DNA from: Sulfolobus acidocaldarius SUSAZ
GTDB taxonomy: Archaea > Thermoproteota > Thermoprotei_A > Sulfolobales > Sulfolobaceae
Direction: 5' to 3'
DNA length: 64,000 nt
Assembly (NCBI GenBank): GCA_000508305.1
Contig: CP006977.1
Coordinates: forward strand, 1 to 64,000
Shown here: one piece after another, positions 54,221 to 64,000 of the stretch
Numbering within the stretch: the first letter of the stretch is position 1
Layout: each line of letters begins with the position of its first letter
Position numbers and translations under genes: made by a program
The notes under the pieces: model-generated
Seen by the model: the letters and a program-made list of their open reading frames with translations, nothing else
The model's database searches: none
What the model was told of the DNA's origin: nothing

Positions 54221-55225
54221 AGAGACTATTCCTGTCAAATTTTTAACTTGATAGTATATTGGAGAATCCTTTGGTACTATCATAATCTTTCCCTTCTTTT
54301 TCTCAATATCCCTCAAGAGCTCATCAATAATTTCCCTACCGGTATCAGTTAGATAGTCTTCAGTAATTAGTAATTTATCCACTGCACCTAGTTCATTAGC
54401 CTTCTTTATATCTTCTATGCCATACATAACTAATCCAGTATTTTTAGCTAAATTTTCCATTATACTTTCAAGTATTTTTAGTTGTTGTGCTATTTCAAAT
54501 TCCCTGTATACCTGATCTATAATATCCCTCCTGAGTAATTCATTTAATCCCGCTCTGCTAGCTGACGATACACTATCTACATATACAATCAACTTATTAT
54601 CAATCTGTTTTATTTTCTGGTTTACCATGTCTTTAAAAGGACCTGGTCCTGCAATTATAATCACGTTTACGCCTGTAAGTTTTACAAATGAGATTATCTC
54701 ATTTGCCATTTCTTCAATATTTTCATTTACTACATCGTTATCCTTCCCCGGAGTCTGGAGACTTTTTTCTGCGAGGACTTTCACACCTTGCTTCATCAAT
54801 AATGCTATGATATATTCATCTACATCCACTAATGCAATTAGTAATTTACCTTTTTTCTCCTCTTGTTCTCTTATTTTCTCTAATTCATAATTATTCCATT
54901 GTTCTTTTATTATAATTACTTCATCACCAATATCTAAATTTACAGTATGATGGGCTCCTTTTATTCCGAACCTTTCTGGTGCGTCAAGTATTAGTCCGTG
55001 TATTCTAAGCCTAGTGGTAAAATTTTGAAATTCTGTATATTCCACCTGAAGCTCTATAGTCATTGGAATTCTCCTACTGTCTTTTCCCATACTGATATCT
55101 CTGGTGGTCTTGGCAACTATTCTATCTCCCTTTTTTATTATAATGTGTAGTAGCCATAAATCATCTTCATTTTCTACGTGAAGTTTGAGCGATCCTCGTT
55201 TGTCATTAAATTCTAAAATCTTCAT
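54197..55225 (-). CDS. pelA: Pelota (Dom34) ribosome rescue factor
   Basis: It enters the A site of stalled ribosomes with aEF1A and ABCE1 to release them. The first domain [18 protein letters not shown], then [19 protein letters not shown], the central [14 protein letters not shown] and [13 protein letters not shown] are family signatures. 342 aa, usual archaeal length. Confidence 0.95.
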   Translation of the reverse strand: MKILEFNDKRGSLKLHVENEDDLWLLHIIIKKGDRIVAKTTRDISMGKDSRRIPMTIELQVEYTEFQNFTTRLRIHGLILDAPERFGIKGAHHTVNLDIGDEVIIIKEQWNNYELEKIREQEEKKGKLLIALVDVDEYIIALLMKQGVKVLAEKSLQTPGKDNDVVNENIEEMANEIISFVKLTGVNVIIIAGPGPFKDMVNQKIKQIDNKLIVYVDSVSSASRAGLNELLRRDIIDQVYREFEIAQQLKILESIMENLAKNTGLVMYGIEDIKKANELGAVDKLLITEDYLTDTGREIIDELLRDIEKKKGKIMIVPKDSPIYYQVKNLTGIVSLLRFRIN

Positions 55226-55247
55226 TTCTTATATTTAGTGAGTAACT

Positions 55248-55712
55248 TTGATAATTATATCTGACGCTAGGGAGGAGGATTTACCTGAAATTTATGACGT
55301 AGAATTAGAGAGTTTCGATAATCCTTATCCGTTTTCTTTACTCAGAGCCTATTATTATATATCGGGTGATCTCTTTATCGTTGCTAAAAGCGGTAATAAG
55401 GTTATAGGGTATATTCTAGGCATAATACAATTTGGCTATAGGGGACATATAGTATCTATCGCGGTTAAAAAAGATAAGAGAGGAAGTGGCATTGGCACTA
55501 AACTTATTTCTGAACTAGAAAATAGGTTTAAATTAGCTTATCATTGTATTCATTCGTACCTAGAAGTTTATTATAAAAATATGTCTGCTATCAATTTCTA
55601 CATAAAGAACGGTTATAAAGCAATAAGGATTCAGAAGGACTATTATGGAAGAGAAAAGCATGCCATAATTATGATTAAGAGCTTATACGATCATCAAAAT
55701 GGCTTTGAGTAA
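55248..55712 (+). CDS. GNAT-family N-acetyltransferase, RimI/Naa-like
   Basis: A 154-residue acetyltransferase. ESFDNPYPFSLL at the start is the RimI/Ard1 substrate-side motif; VSIAVKKDKRGSGIGTKLI holds the acetyl-CoA pyrophosphate loop; SAINFYIKNGYKA ends the fold. It could acetylate protein N-termini. TTG start; 22 bp from the divergent pelota start. Confidence 0.85.
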   Translation: MIIISDAREEDLPEIYDVELESFDNPYPFSLLRAYYYISGDLFIVAKSGNKVIGYILGIIQFGYRGHIVSIAVKKDKRGSGIGTKLISELENRFKLAYHCIHSYLEVYYKNMSAINFYIKNGYKAIRIQKDYYGREKHAIIMIKSLYDHQNGFE

Positions 55713-55744
55713 ATATTTTATTCAGTTTCTAGTAGATAATCAGT

Positions 55745-58093
55745 GTGTTAGAGGATTTCTTTGTATTAGACTTTTCATATGATGTTGTTGATAACATACC
55801 CGTTATATTTATTTGGTCGATAGATAGACAAGGTAACAGAGTTACACTAGTAGAGAAGAACTTTAGACCATATTTCTATGCCGTGGTAGATGATAGAGAA
55901 GACGTATCTAAGGTGATCTCTGAGATAAAGAAACTAAGTAAGCCCTCCTCTCCTATAACGAATATAGAAATTGAGACTGATCGAAAGTACTTTGGTAATC
56001 CATTAAAATCATTAAAGATAGAGACTGTAGTTCCTGCATATGTGAGGATATATAGAGATGAGGTATCTAAAATTAAAGGTGTAAAGAATGTACTAGAGGC
56101 TGATATAAGATTTTACATGAGGTATTCAATAGACAAGGGAATAAGACCATTTTACTGGATTAAGGCTGACGTGGAGGAAATTCAATCGAAGGAGGTTTTC
56201 AAGGTAAAATCGGAGAAACTGTATTTGATTAAAGACATATTAGAAATATATGAGGCGGAGGAACCTAGGCTTAAAACTATGGCGTTCAGCATAGAGGTTT
56301 ATAATAAGTATGGTTTTCCCAACACAAGAAGAGATCCTATTATTATAATAGGTGTATATACTGAAAATGGGTATAAACAATTCATATCCTCGGATTATGA
56401 CGATATAAATGTAATAAGAGAATTCATAAAGTTTGTAAATGATTTTGAGCCGGATATAATTTTTGGTTATAATTCTAATTCGTTTGACTGGAGATATCTT
56501 GTAGAAAGAGCAGAATTAAGAGGGATTAAAGTTGCAATAGGTAGGAAACTTAATAGTGAGCCGTCACAAGGAGTCTATGGTCACTATTCGGTAACAGGTA
56601 GACTAAACGTAGATTTAGCGGGTGTTTTTTGCTCATCTAGAAGTAAGAGTCTAATAGATCTCGCGGATAATCTGGGTGTTATGCCAAAGAATAAGAGAGA
56701 AATATTAGAATGGTATGAAGTACCTAAGTACTGGGATGATAAGAGTAAGAGGGAAATTCTCCTGAAATATAACTTATCTAATATAAAATCAATTTATGAT
56801 ATAGGTCAGTCTAATCTTCACTACCTCATCCAACTTGTTAAAGTCACTGGCTTGCCTTTAGATCAACTTTCCATGGCTAGTTCAGGACACAGAATTGAAT
56901 GGCTTCTAGTTAGAGAGTCCAAGAAATATCATGAATTTATACCAAATAGAGAAGATAGGAGAACTGAAGCCTCTGATGAAGGTATTATAATCCCTCCAGT
57001 ATCTGGTCTTCATAATAACGTCTACGTACTAGATTTCTCAACCATATATCCTTCCATCATTTTTAAATATAATATAAGCCCCGATACCCTAGTCAGAGGA
57101 GATTGTAGTGATTGCTGGACCTCTTTGAATGGTAATTACAAGTTCAGAAAGGATATTAGAGGTCTTTATCAAAATGTTCTCTTAAATCTTTTGACAGAGA
57201 TTGAAAGAAGAGAAGAGATCATAAAGACTTTAGACGCTGAGAAGAGGAGGAGGTTTGAAGAAGAATTAAGAGCTTTAAGGTCTATATTAAATTCATTCTA
57301 TGACTATATAAGGTGGACCAATGCTAGATGGTATGTTAGAGAATGTGTCGAAGGATTATTTGAATGGGGAAGGGAACTTATCCTACAAATTCTAAAAATC
57401 GTTAAGGAGAGTGGTTTTCAAGTAATTTATGCAGACACTGACTTAATGTTTTTTAAAGGCGAAAATGATCCTAAGAAGTTGGAAGAAGACATAGCCAATA
57501 AGTTAAGCTTTAATCTCAAATTTAATAAATTCTATACTAAACTTATTCTATTAGAGGGCAAGAAACAGTACGCAGCTCTTACTAAAGGTAATAAGGTGGA
57601 TATGGTTGGTATTGAGGATTATAGGAATAATTGGTGTGATCTTGCTAAAGAAGTTCTACAAAACGTAGTAGACCAGGTGCTGAGAAACGACAAGATCAAC
57701 GAAGCTGTAAGATATGTCAAGAGTGTCATATATTCGTTGAGAAGGGGAGAGTTTAAGATAGAAGATCTTGTTACATGGAATATTATAGATAAGGACATAG
57801 AAGAGTACAAGTTTGACTTGCCTCATATTGTTGCTGCTAGAAAAGCTATGAAATCAGGACATTTAGTAACTAGAGGTTCTAAGATAGGTTATGTGATAGT
57901 CAAGGGTTCAGGTAGGCTTAGTAATAGGGCTGAGCCATATTTTATGGTTAAGGAAAAATCGAAAGTTGATATTGAATATTATATTGATAAGCAGATAATA
58001 CCCAGTGCATTAAAAGTTCTGGGGTTATTTGGGGTAAAAGAAAATACCTTTAAATTTGGGGGAACTGATGTTTTGAATTTTTTTAAGAAATAA
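55745..58093 (+). CDS. dpo3: Family B DNA polymerase, B3 type
   Basis: A 782-residue polymerase, one of three family B enzymes of Sulfolobus; size and position suggest Dpo3/PolB3. Motif A is YVLDFSTIYPSIIF (near residue 430), motif B LNSFYDYIRW (the usual K-x-x-x-N-S-x-Y-G is altered) and motif C YADTDLMFF (near 563), where the usual YGDTDS becomes ADTDL. Exo I reads AFSIEVYN, so the first Asp of D-x-E is Ser, while NSNSFDW (Exo II) is kept. It may be a slow accessory polymerase with weak or no proofreading. GTG start. Confidence 0.9.
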   Translation: MLEDFFVLDFSYDVVDNIPVIFIWSIDRQGNRVTLVEKNFRPYFYAVVDDREDVSKVISEIKKLSKPSSPITNIEIETDRKYFGNPLKSLKIETVVPAYVRIYRDEVSKIKGVKNVLEADIRFYMRYSIDKGIRPFYWIKADVEEIQSKEVFKVKSEKLYLIKDILEIYEAEEPRLKTMAFSIEVYNKYGFPNTRRDPIIIIGVYTENGYKQFISSDYDDINVIREFIKFVNDFEPDIIFGYNSNSFDWRYLVERAELRGIKVAIGRKLNSEPSQGVYGHYSVTGRLNVDLAGVFCSSRSKSLIDLADNLGVMPKNKREILEWYEVPKYWDDKSKREILLKYNLSNIKSIYDIGQSNLHYLIQLVKVTGLPLDQLSMASSGHRIEWLLVRESKKYHEFIPNREDRRTEASDEGIIIPPVSGLHNNVYVLDFSTIYPSIIFKYNISPDTLVRGDCSDCWTSLNGNYKFRKDIRGLYQNVLLNLLTEIERREEIIKTLDAEKRRRFEEELRALRSILNSFYDYIRWTNARWYVRECVEGLFEWGRELILQILKIVKESGFQVIYADTDLMFFKGENDPKKLEEDIANKLSFNLKFNKFYTKLILLEGKKQYAALTKGNKVDMVGIEDYRNNWCDLAKEVLQNVVDQVLRNDKINEAVRYVKSVIYSLRRGEFKIEDLVTWNIIDKDIEEYKFDLPHIVAARKAMKSGHLVTRGSKIGYVIVKGSGRLSNRAEPYFMVKEKSKVDIEYYIDKQIIPSALKVLGLFGVKENTFKFGGTDVLNFFKK

Positions 58094-59321
58094 TGTCGTT
58101 GAAACTTAATAACTCAAGCTCTTTTGGTCTTCTATTTATTCCTCCAATTCGTGCACCTATTAGCATTTTTATGTTTTTGGCTGAAGCTAGGTCCACTAAT
58201 CTCTGAGTTATAACACCATCAAATACAATGTACCTAATACTATCCGCGCTAATATTTTCTAGTTTCTGTACTATGTCTCTAACCTGTATTTTTTCAATTA
58301 TATTCCAGTTTTCGTCTAGTAAAATTCCCTCTAAAGTTCCTGGTAGTTTCTTTATCTCTTCTATTATTTGTGCAGGTACAGTTATCTGTATTTCTTTCTT
58401 CTCTTCAGGCTTAACTTCAACTTGTATTTGTGTAGATGTAGTTGTAACTGCAGTAGTTGTAGTCTCAGTAGCAAGTGCTTGTTTTATCGCCTGTTGAGCC
58501 TCTTGTTGTTTCTTTATGTATTGTGCTATTGTAAGCATATTTGAAAGTGATTTGGCTATTTCTTTTCCTGTTAACTCTTCTACTTCTTTTCCTGTAGGTG
58601 CTCTAGCCACATAATCCAATTTTATGTTGCTAGAGAGTAGTTCCTTTAGTATTAAATCTCCACCATGGTCTCCATCTAAGAACGCTATTACTGCCTTTTT
58701 CTGTTTTGTAAGGTCAACAAGAGTTTGAGGTATTTTCCCTGTGGCGCCTTCAACTGCGATAACGTTCTTATATCCATATCTTAATAGATTTATTACGTCT
58801 GCTCTTCCTTCAACTATTATCAGTTCGGGGTCCTTGTCTACATCTGGTCCTGCAGGCAGTCTTTCTGGTCCGTATTCTGTCAATTCTCCTGTCTTTACAG
58901 AGGACGTTATTTCGTTAATTACTTCTCTTATATCTAAGGTTTTTTCTCTACTCCAACTTCCTAAAATTTCTTTAGCTCTACCAATTATCTTTTTTATCTT
59001 TTCCTCTCTAATGTCAACTATGTCAATTAGTTTGAATTCAGCATTGTATGGACCTACTTTATCCACGTTCTCTATCATAGCAGCGACTAAAGCGGTTTCA
59101 ACTTTATCTAGATTTGAGGGAATAATTATTGTCCCTTCAGATCTTCCCTTGCTAGTTGATAAATCTACAGATATTCTACCTAATCTACCTTTGTCTTGAA
59201 GTTCTCTGAGGTCAAAATCATCGCCAAATAAATTTTCAGTCTGTCCGAAGATTGCACCTATAACATCGGGTTTATCCACTATCCCCTCAACATTAAATTT
59301 AAACACTATGTTGTATTTCAT
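58083..59321 (-). CDS. dnaG: DnaG-type primase, archaeal
   Basis: A 412-residue Toprim protein. Toprim motifs ELIIVEGRADVINLLR and AFLDGDHGGDLIL (D-x-D) lie at about 165-240. A Thr-rich low-complexity linker (ATETTTTAVTTTSTQ, about 285-300) joins a C-terminal domain. Archaeal DnaG has primer synthesis activity in Sulfolobus but is also an exosome subunit that favours poly(A) RNA. It lies 9 bp downstream of tyrS and overlaps dpo3 at its 3' end by 11 bp. Confidence 0.95.
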   Translation of the reverse strand: MKYNIVFKFNVEGIVDKPDVIGAIFGQTENLFGDDFDLRELQDKGRLGRISVDLSTSKGRSEGTIIIPSNLDKVETALVAAMIENVDKVGPYNAEFKLIDIVDIREEKIKKIIGRAKEILGSWSREKTLDIREVINEITSSVKTGELTEYGPERLPAGPDVDKDPELIIVEGRADVINLLRYGYKNVIAVEGATGKIPQTLVDLTKQKKAVIAFLDGDHGGDLILKELLSSNIKLDYVARAPTGKEVEELTGKEIAKSLSNMLTIAQYIKKQQEAQQAIKQALATETTTTAVTTTSTQIQVEVKPEEKKEIQITVPAQIIEEIKKLPGTLEGILLDENWNIIEKIQVRDIVQKLENISADSIRYIVFDGVITQRLVDLASAKNIKMLIGARIGGINRRPKELELLSFNDIIS

Positions 59322-59330
59322 TTGTCTTTT

Positions 59331-60416
59331 TCACCTAGTTATACTTTTTTCTATACTTGATATCAGATCTACGAATTGTGACTTGGAGCTTATTCTTTTC
59401 CTTATAGGGTCTAGTATATCATTTAATTTTCTTGCCGTAGCTAGCTTTAAGTCTAACGGATGCAATTTACCTTCAATGAAAATGCGTTCTAGTTCTTCGT
59501 ATGATTTTATCTCTATGTCTCCACCATACTTGGCATCTCTCTCTATTTTCAACGTTACACCTTGTTCTCCAAAAATTATATATTTGTTTATCTGAAGAAC
59601 AGGGTTATCGTTTACTACTCCCTTTGGACAATATGAATTCTTTAGTTTAGACTCAACTAATTCTGGTGAGTCATGAATAAATATTGCAGTTTCAGGTTTA
59701 GATTTACTCATTTTTATAGTGGCTAAGTAGTCGTCTTCCTCTAATCCTTCTGTATTCATTCTTTGACCTCCTTGGAGACCGACTAGAAGAGGTGTATGAA
59801 TTGCAATTACTTTTTTCCTTTGTAATTTTTCTGCCACGTCTCTTGCCAGCATATGGGCTTTTCTCTGATCTGTACCACCTAAAGCTATGTCAAGATCCTG
59901 GAAGAATATGTCGGAAACTTGCATTGCAGGATAAATTAATTTTGAGGTATCAAGCTCAGCTTCCTCTGATCTTCTCCCCATTATAGTTAGTGCTCTTTTC
60001 ATTCTTGCAAGACTAGTATTTTTTGCAACTTTTACCACTAAGCTCCAATAATCAATATTCTCCACTAAGTCTTCTGCATAAACAACTTTCAATTTACTCA
60101 TGTCAACTCCAAATCCTTCAAGTACTTCTAATGCGTATTTACCGGCAAGTTTTATTTTCTCTAGATCTCCTCCAAGCTTATCATTTATCATTGCATGCCA
60201 AGTTGCCACGAGGATTGACATGTCTACTCCAGCTTTAATTAAGTCTTTCAGTTTCTGAGCCCAAATAAGCCAACCAATGTGAAATAAGCCGCTTGGTTCA
60301 AAGCCTATATAACCCTTTAATTTACTGTTCTCTTCTAACTTTTTTCTCAGTTCATCTACAGTTATTACTTCATCAGTATTTCTAGTAATTAATTTAATTT
60401 TTTCATCTATGTTCAA
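59331..60416 (-). CDS. tyrS: Tyrosyl-tRNA synthetase
   Basis: A 361-residue class I synthetase. GFEPSGLFHIGWLIW (HIGH-like, residues 38-52) and IKMSKSKPETAIF (KMSKS) frame the ATP site; ALGGTDQRKAHMLARD binds tyrosine and tRNA. Length as in archaeal/eukaryotic TyrRS cores. It shares its strand with dnaG. Confidence 0.95.
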   Translation of the reverse strand: MNIDEKIKLITRNTDEVITVDELRKKLEENSKLKGYIGFEPSGLFHIGWLIWAQKLKDLIKAGVDMSILVATWHAMINDKLGGDLEKIKLAGKYALEVLEGFGVDMSKLKVVYAEDLVENIDYWSLVVKVAKNTSLARMKRALTIMGRRSEEAELDTSKLIYPAMQVSDIFFQDLDIALGGTDQRKAHMLARDVAEKLQRKKVIAIHTPLLVGLQGGQRMNTEGLEEDDYLATIKMSKSKPETAIFIHDSPELVESKLKNSYCPKGVVNDNPVLQINKYIIFGEQGVTLKIERDAKYGGDIEIKSYEELERIFIEGKLHPLDLKLATARKLNDILDPIRKRISSKSQFVDLISSIEKSITR

Positions 60417-60460
60417 ATAAGCATCCCCTTAAAAAATGAAGGCATAACAAATAAAAAACC

Positions 60461-60811
60461 CTATTCATCGATTATTTGCTTCAAGAATATTACAATCGGG
60501 TGCGATTTACCAAGTTTTTCTTCTAGATCATATACGATCAAATCTATATCAATTTCGTTCTGAATAATTTTCTCGACTAAAGTCTCTGTAAACTTATAGA
60601 AATTAAAGAATTCCTTCTCATCCATCTCCTCTTCGTCATCATCACTAAACGCAAATTTCACCTGATTATTAGTTTTACTCAATCCAGAAACGTCAATTCT
60701 AGTGCTAGTATTAATGATAGACTTTAGATACTCATCAACTATTTTTTCTACACATGATGAGTTATTGCAATATCCTAACTTTTCGAAAATAGAGAAGTAA
60801 GCGGGTGGCAT
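60461..60811 (-). CDS. Hypothetical acidic protein
   Basis: A 116-residue helical protein with an acidic run (DDDEEEMDEKE at about residues 57-67) and two early cysteines (YCNNSSCVE). It precedes tyrS by 44 bp on the same strand and follows the YjbQ gene. No family is recognised. Confidence 0.65.
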   Translation of the reverse strand: MPPAYFSIFEKLGYCNNSSCVEKIVDEYLKSIINTSTRIDVSGLSKTNNQVKFAFSDDDEEEMDEKEFFNFYKFTETLVEKIIQNEIDIDLIVYDLEEKLGKSHPIVIFLKQIIDE

Positions 60812-60856
60812 TCTGGTAACCCACTAATATTTACATACTAAGTAGTAAAAAAGCTA

Positions 60857-61261
60857 TTATTCTCCGATACCCTTTACTAATATACTCCTAGTCCTTGGTC
60901 CATCAAATTCCAAAAGAATGACCCTTTGCCACGTCCCTAAATCTAGTTCTCCATTCGTTATTGGCAAGACCCTGGAGTTCCCAATTATAGAGGAAATAAT
61001 ATGTGCATGTCCATTATTGTCAATGTTATTATGTTCAAATATGCCATCAGGTGGGACAAGTTTCTTACCCCATTCAAGATAATCCTTCATTAAACCACTT
61101 TCAGCCTCATTAACGATTAATGCGCATGTTGTGTGTTTCACAAAAACATACACCACTCCATCTTTGATTCCCTTAATGCTTTCCCTTATGTGTTCTGTTA
61201 TGTCTACACTTTCAAACCTAGATTTAGTTCTAACATTAAACTCATGAGTAATTATCTTCAT
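60857..61261 (-). CDS. YjbQ/UPF0047 family protein
   Basis: A 134-residue protein; some members have thiamine-phosphate synthase activity in vitro. Hallmarks are VKHTTCALIVNEAESGL and NGHAHIISSIIGNSRVLPI, then GTWQRVILLEFDGPR. The metal-binding His residues are kept. The ATG at 61261 is right because TATA-like DNA for both divergent genes lies just beyond; the ATG at 61297 would remove the promoter. Confidence 0.9.
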   Translation of the reverse strand: MKIITHEFNVRTKSRFESVDITEHIRESIKGIKDGVVYVFVKHTTCALIVNEAESGLMKDYLEWGKKLVPPDGIFEHNNIDNNGHAHIISSIIGNSRVLPITNGELDLGTWQRVILLEFDGPRTRSILVKGIGE

Positions 61262-61265
61262 AAGC

Positions 61266-61273
61266 TTATAATA
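61266..61273 (+). promoter_or_regulatory. TATA box of the PurM-like gene
   Basis: TTATAATA is centred 27 bases before the ATG at 61296, again a leaderless arrangement, and overlaps the divergent YjbQ upstream region. Confidence 0.5.
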
Positions 61274-61295
61274 TGTCAGGAAATTATTATATTTC

Positions 61296-62570
61296 ATGGA
61301 TCTTGAAGGGATTGCTAGAAAATTAATTCCTGATCTAGAGAGCGCTAGACGAAAATTAAGAGAGGAGATCTCGTTCTATAAAGATGACAGGTATCCTTTC
61401 ATAAAGGAATTAGTAGACGCAGTAGTTGAAGAGGCAAGGAGATCCCTTGAAGCAGAAAACAAAGATAAATTACTTAAGTATCCCGTTACAGGGGTCAGAG
61501 CAGGAGAAGCAGGTCTTGGTTCTAGGGGTTTAGGTGATCACATAGTTCATGAAAAGATACTTCAACTTAGTAAGCTAGGAGCATATGAAGACGCAAGAGT
61601 CACGGAAGAGGGGATAGTTGCCTCAATAGATGGTATTCATTCTAGGCTTTCATATTTCCCTTTTCTTGCTGGCTTTCATGCAACGAGAGCATCATTAAGA
61701 GATGTTATGGTGAAAGGTGGAAGACCAATAGGGATACTCATTGACATACATTTATCTGATGATAGCGATGTAGGGATGTTATTGGACTTTGAGGCTGGCG
61801 TATTATCAGTTGCAGAGTCACTTAATGTGCCCATTCTCTCGGGTAGTACGCTAAGAATTGGGGGAGATCTTGTAATAGGTGAGAGAATTAGTGGAGGAGT
61901 TGGTGCGATAGGTGTGATACATAAAAAATACTTTGGAAGGAACTCGATTAAGCAGAATATGGATATTGTAATGACAGAAGGATCTGGTGGAGGAACAATT
62001 GCTACAACTGCAATATATAATGGGTATTACGATGTGGTAAAAGAAACTATTTCTATTAAAGATCTGATTACCTGTAAAATAGTTTCTGAAGAAATGTATG
62101 ATTTAGTAGATAGTATGACTGATGTTACAAATGGCGGTATAAGGGCTACTGCAAATGAGTTGCCTGAAAACTTATCATTAGCCATAAACACAGAATCTTT
62201 CCTGAGGTTGGTAAACAATAAAGTGCTAAAGATGCTTAATGAACTGCAGATAGATGTTTTCGGTCTATCTGTAGACTCTATACTCATATTCACTGATAAA
62301 GGTAATGAAGTTGTAAGTAGATTAAAAGGCAAAGGTATTAATGCGGAGATAATTGGAAAAGTAGTTCAAAGACAAGTTTCGCCATTGATTACTAGTGAAG
62401 GTAAACCTTTAATAATGAATTTCAGAGAGTCTGCGTATACACCGGTTAAAAGAGTTATAGGGAATTATTCTCCTTTGTCTATTGGTGATATTAGGAAAGC
62501 TTTGGAAACATCCTTTGAGCAGGTGAAGGATAAGATGGAAAAAGTATTGAAAACTTTAAAAGCGAGTTAA
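61296..62570 (+). CDS. PurM/AIR-synthase-like ATP-binding protein
   Basis: A 424-residue protein of the PurM/SelD/HypE superfamily. VTEEGIVASIDGIHSRL, GFHATRASLRDVMVKGGRP and LVIGERISGGVGAIGV form the ATP-binding half; MTDVTNGGIRATANEL starts the second domain. It has an extra helical N-terminus of about 60 residues. The paralogue group is 'AIR synthase related protein' in archaea, without a known reaction. It precedes the ribosomal operon by 26 bp. Confidence 0.85.
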   Translation: MDLEGIARKLIPDLESARRKLREEISFYKDDRYPFIKELVDAVVEEARRSLEAENKDKLLKYPVTGVRAGEAGLGSRGLGDHIVHEKILQLSKLGAYEDARVTEEGIVASIDGIHSRLSYFPFLAGFHATRASLRDVMVKGGRPIGILIDIHLSDDSDVGMLLDFEAGVLSVAESLNVPILSGSTLRIGGDLVIGERISGGVGAIGVIHKKYFGRNSIKQNMDIVMTEGSGGGTIATTAIYNGYYDVVKETISIKDLITCKIVSEEMYDLVDSMTDVTNGGIRATANELPENLSLAINTESFLRLVNNKVLKMLNELQIDVFGLSVDSILIFTDKGNEVVSRLKGKGINAEIIGKVVQRQVSPLITSEGKPLIMNFRESAYTPVKRVIGNYSPLSIGDIRKALETSFEQVKDKMEKVLKTLKAS

Positions 62571-62596
62571 TAGTTTAGGTTTACAAGTAGATATTT

Positions 62597-63109
62597 ATGT
62601 CTCAACAGCAGTTCAAGTACATAGTAAGGCTCTTTGGTCAAGACGTAGATGGAACTATGAAGCTTCCTTATGCCTTAGCCATGATTAAGGGTATAGGGTA
62701 TAATACTGCTATGATAATTATTCGTAAATTGAATCTTGATAAGGATAAACGATTAGGTGAAATATCAGACGAGGACATAAAGAAGATTGAGAATTTGTTA
62801 AACAACAAAATTATTCCGGAAAGCCCTAACTGGATTTATAACAGACAGAAGGATTACGAATCAGGAGCCGATATGCATTTGGTGACCTCTGATTTGATCT
62901 TTTACGTCAGAAATGATATTGAGAGGGAGAGGAGAAGTAGGAGCTGGAGAGGTGTGAGACATAGTTTAGGTCTTAAGGTCAGAGGTCAGAGAACTAGAAC
63001 CACCGGAAGAACTGGTGCCACGATAGGTGTAAGAAGAGCAAAAGCTGGTCAGCCTCAACAGCAGGCAAAGCCAGCTGGACCCGCAGAGGGTGGAGAAGCA
63101 AAGAAATAA
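62597..63109 (+). CDS. rps13: Ribosomal protein uS13
   Basis: A 170-residue small-subunit head protein that contacts the 50S subunit. [20 protein letters not shown] then GYNTAMII is the archaeal signature, and [20 protein letters not shown] the C-terminal part, followed by a low-complexity tail rich in Q, A and G. First gene of the rps13-rps4-rps11 operon. Confidence 0.97.
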
Positions 63110-63125
63110 CTCTTAGGTGATTTAG

Positions 63126-64000
<875 letters not shown>

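Noticed and set aside
59792-60238. Two plus-strand frames opposite tyrS
   Set aside because: They are antisense shadows of a highly conserved synthetase and have no start signals.

Overview
The window comes from a hyperthermoacidophilic crenarchaeon of the order Sulfolobales, very probably Sulfolobus acidocaldarius. The gene at 48463-48663 encodes a 66-residue protein that matches my memory of the 7 kDa chromatin protein Sac7d along its whole length. Other archaeal markers agree: an Orc1/Cdc6 initiator, a HerA-Mre11-Rad50-NurA operon, archaeal PEP carboxylase, DnaG, pelota, Nep1, RNase P Rpp21, Nob1, archaeal-type ribosomal proteins, an intron-containing tRNA-Trp and C/D box sRNAs. DNA is AT-rich, genes are packed tightly, and many starts are GTG or TTG and/or leaderless behind a TATA box.

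Layout. 1-2.5 kb: Orc1/Cdc6 initiator, a small coiled-coil protein and a membrane protein, followed by a C/D box sRNA (about 2498-2553). 2.5-10 kb: two coupled unknown genes, an ArsR-like regulator, a two-subunit NAD+ synthetase, a membrane glycosyltransferase-like protein, a THEP1 NTPase, a chlorite-dismutase-family protein, a Nudix hydrolase and a VTT/DedA membrane protein. 10-19.7 kb: an endonuclease IV-like protein, HAD phosphatases, a METTL5-like methyltransferase that seems to start at AUU, a CobT-like protein, NadA, a class V aminotransferase, an acyl-CoA synthetase, Nob1 and NAD kinase. 20-24.2 kb: ferredoxin-NADP reductase and an RNA-centred cluster (Trm5-like methyltransferase, DUF371, CRM/YhbY protein, RNase P Rpp21, Nep1). 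24.2-34.8 kb: more accessory in character, with a TnpB-type end hairpin, an arginine-deiminase-like/MqnD-like pair, thioredoxin, DtdA, a CBS/zinc-ribbon protein, an SMC/Rad50-like ATPase, a nucleoside hydrolase, Fur with a Fur-box-like palindrome, and a 540-bp gene-less AT-rich stretch. 34.8-41.1 kb: the nurA-rad50-mre11-herA end-resection operon on the minus strand. 41.2-48.1 kb: a ferritin-like protein made by a perfect tandem duplication, NAD(P)HX repair, peroxiredoxin, PEP carboxylase, and the small (B12) subunit of methylmalonyl-CoA mutase with its GTPase chaperone. 48-64 kb: tRNA-Pro, Sac7d, a third C/D sRNA, tRNA-Trp, LysS, a site-2 protease, a nucleotidyltransferase/DUF1122/radical-SAM operon, pelota, DNA polymerase B3, DnaG, TyrS, and the start of the rps13-rps4-rps11 operon, cut off by the window end.

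How the genes work together. The window is housekeeping-rich: replication and repair (initiator, HerA/NurA/Mre11/Rad50, PolB3, DnaG), NAD metabolism (NadA, split NadE, NAD kinase, NAD(P)HX repair, Nudix), RNA maturation and translation quality control (Nob1, Nep1, Rpp21, METTL5-like, Trm5-like, C/D sRNAs, pelota, DtdA, LysS, TyrS). Two organisational features stand out. Thirteen of the sixteen tail-to-tail gene pairs overlap, by 4 to 80 bp, and two of the three that do not overlap hold a putative structured RNA. Two of the three C/D sRNAs begin inside or at the stop codon of the upstream gene. I found no CRISPR array, intact transposon or provirus.
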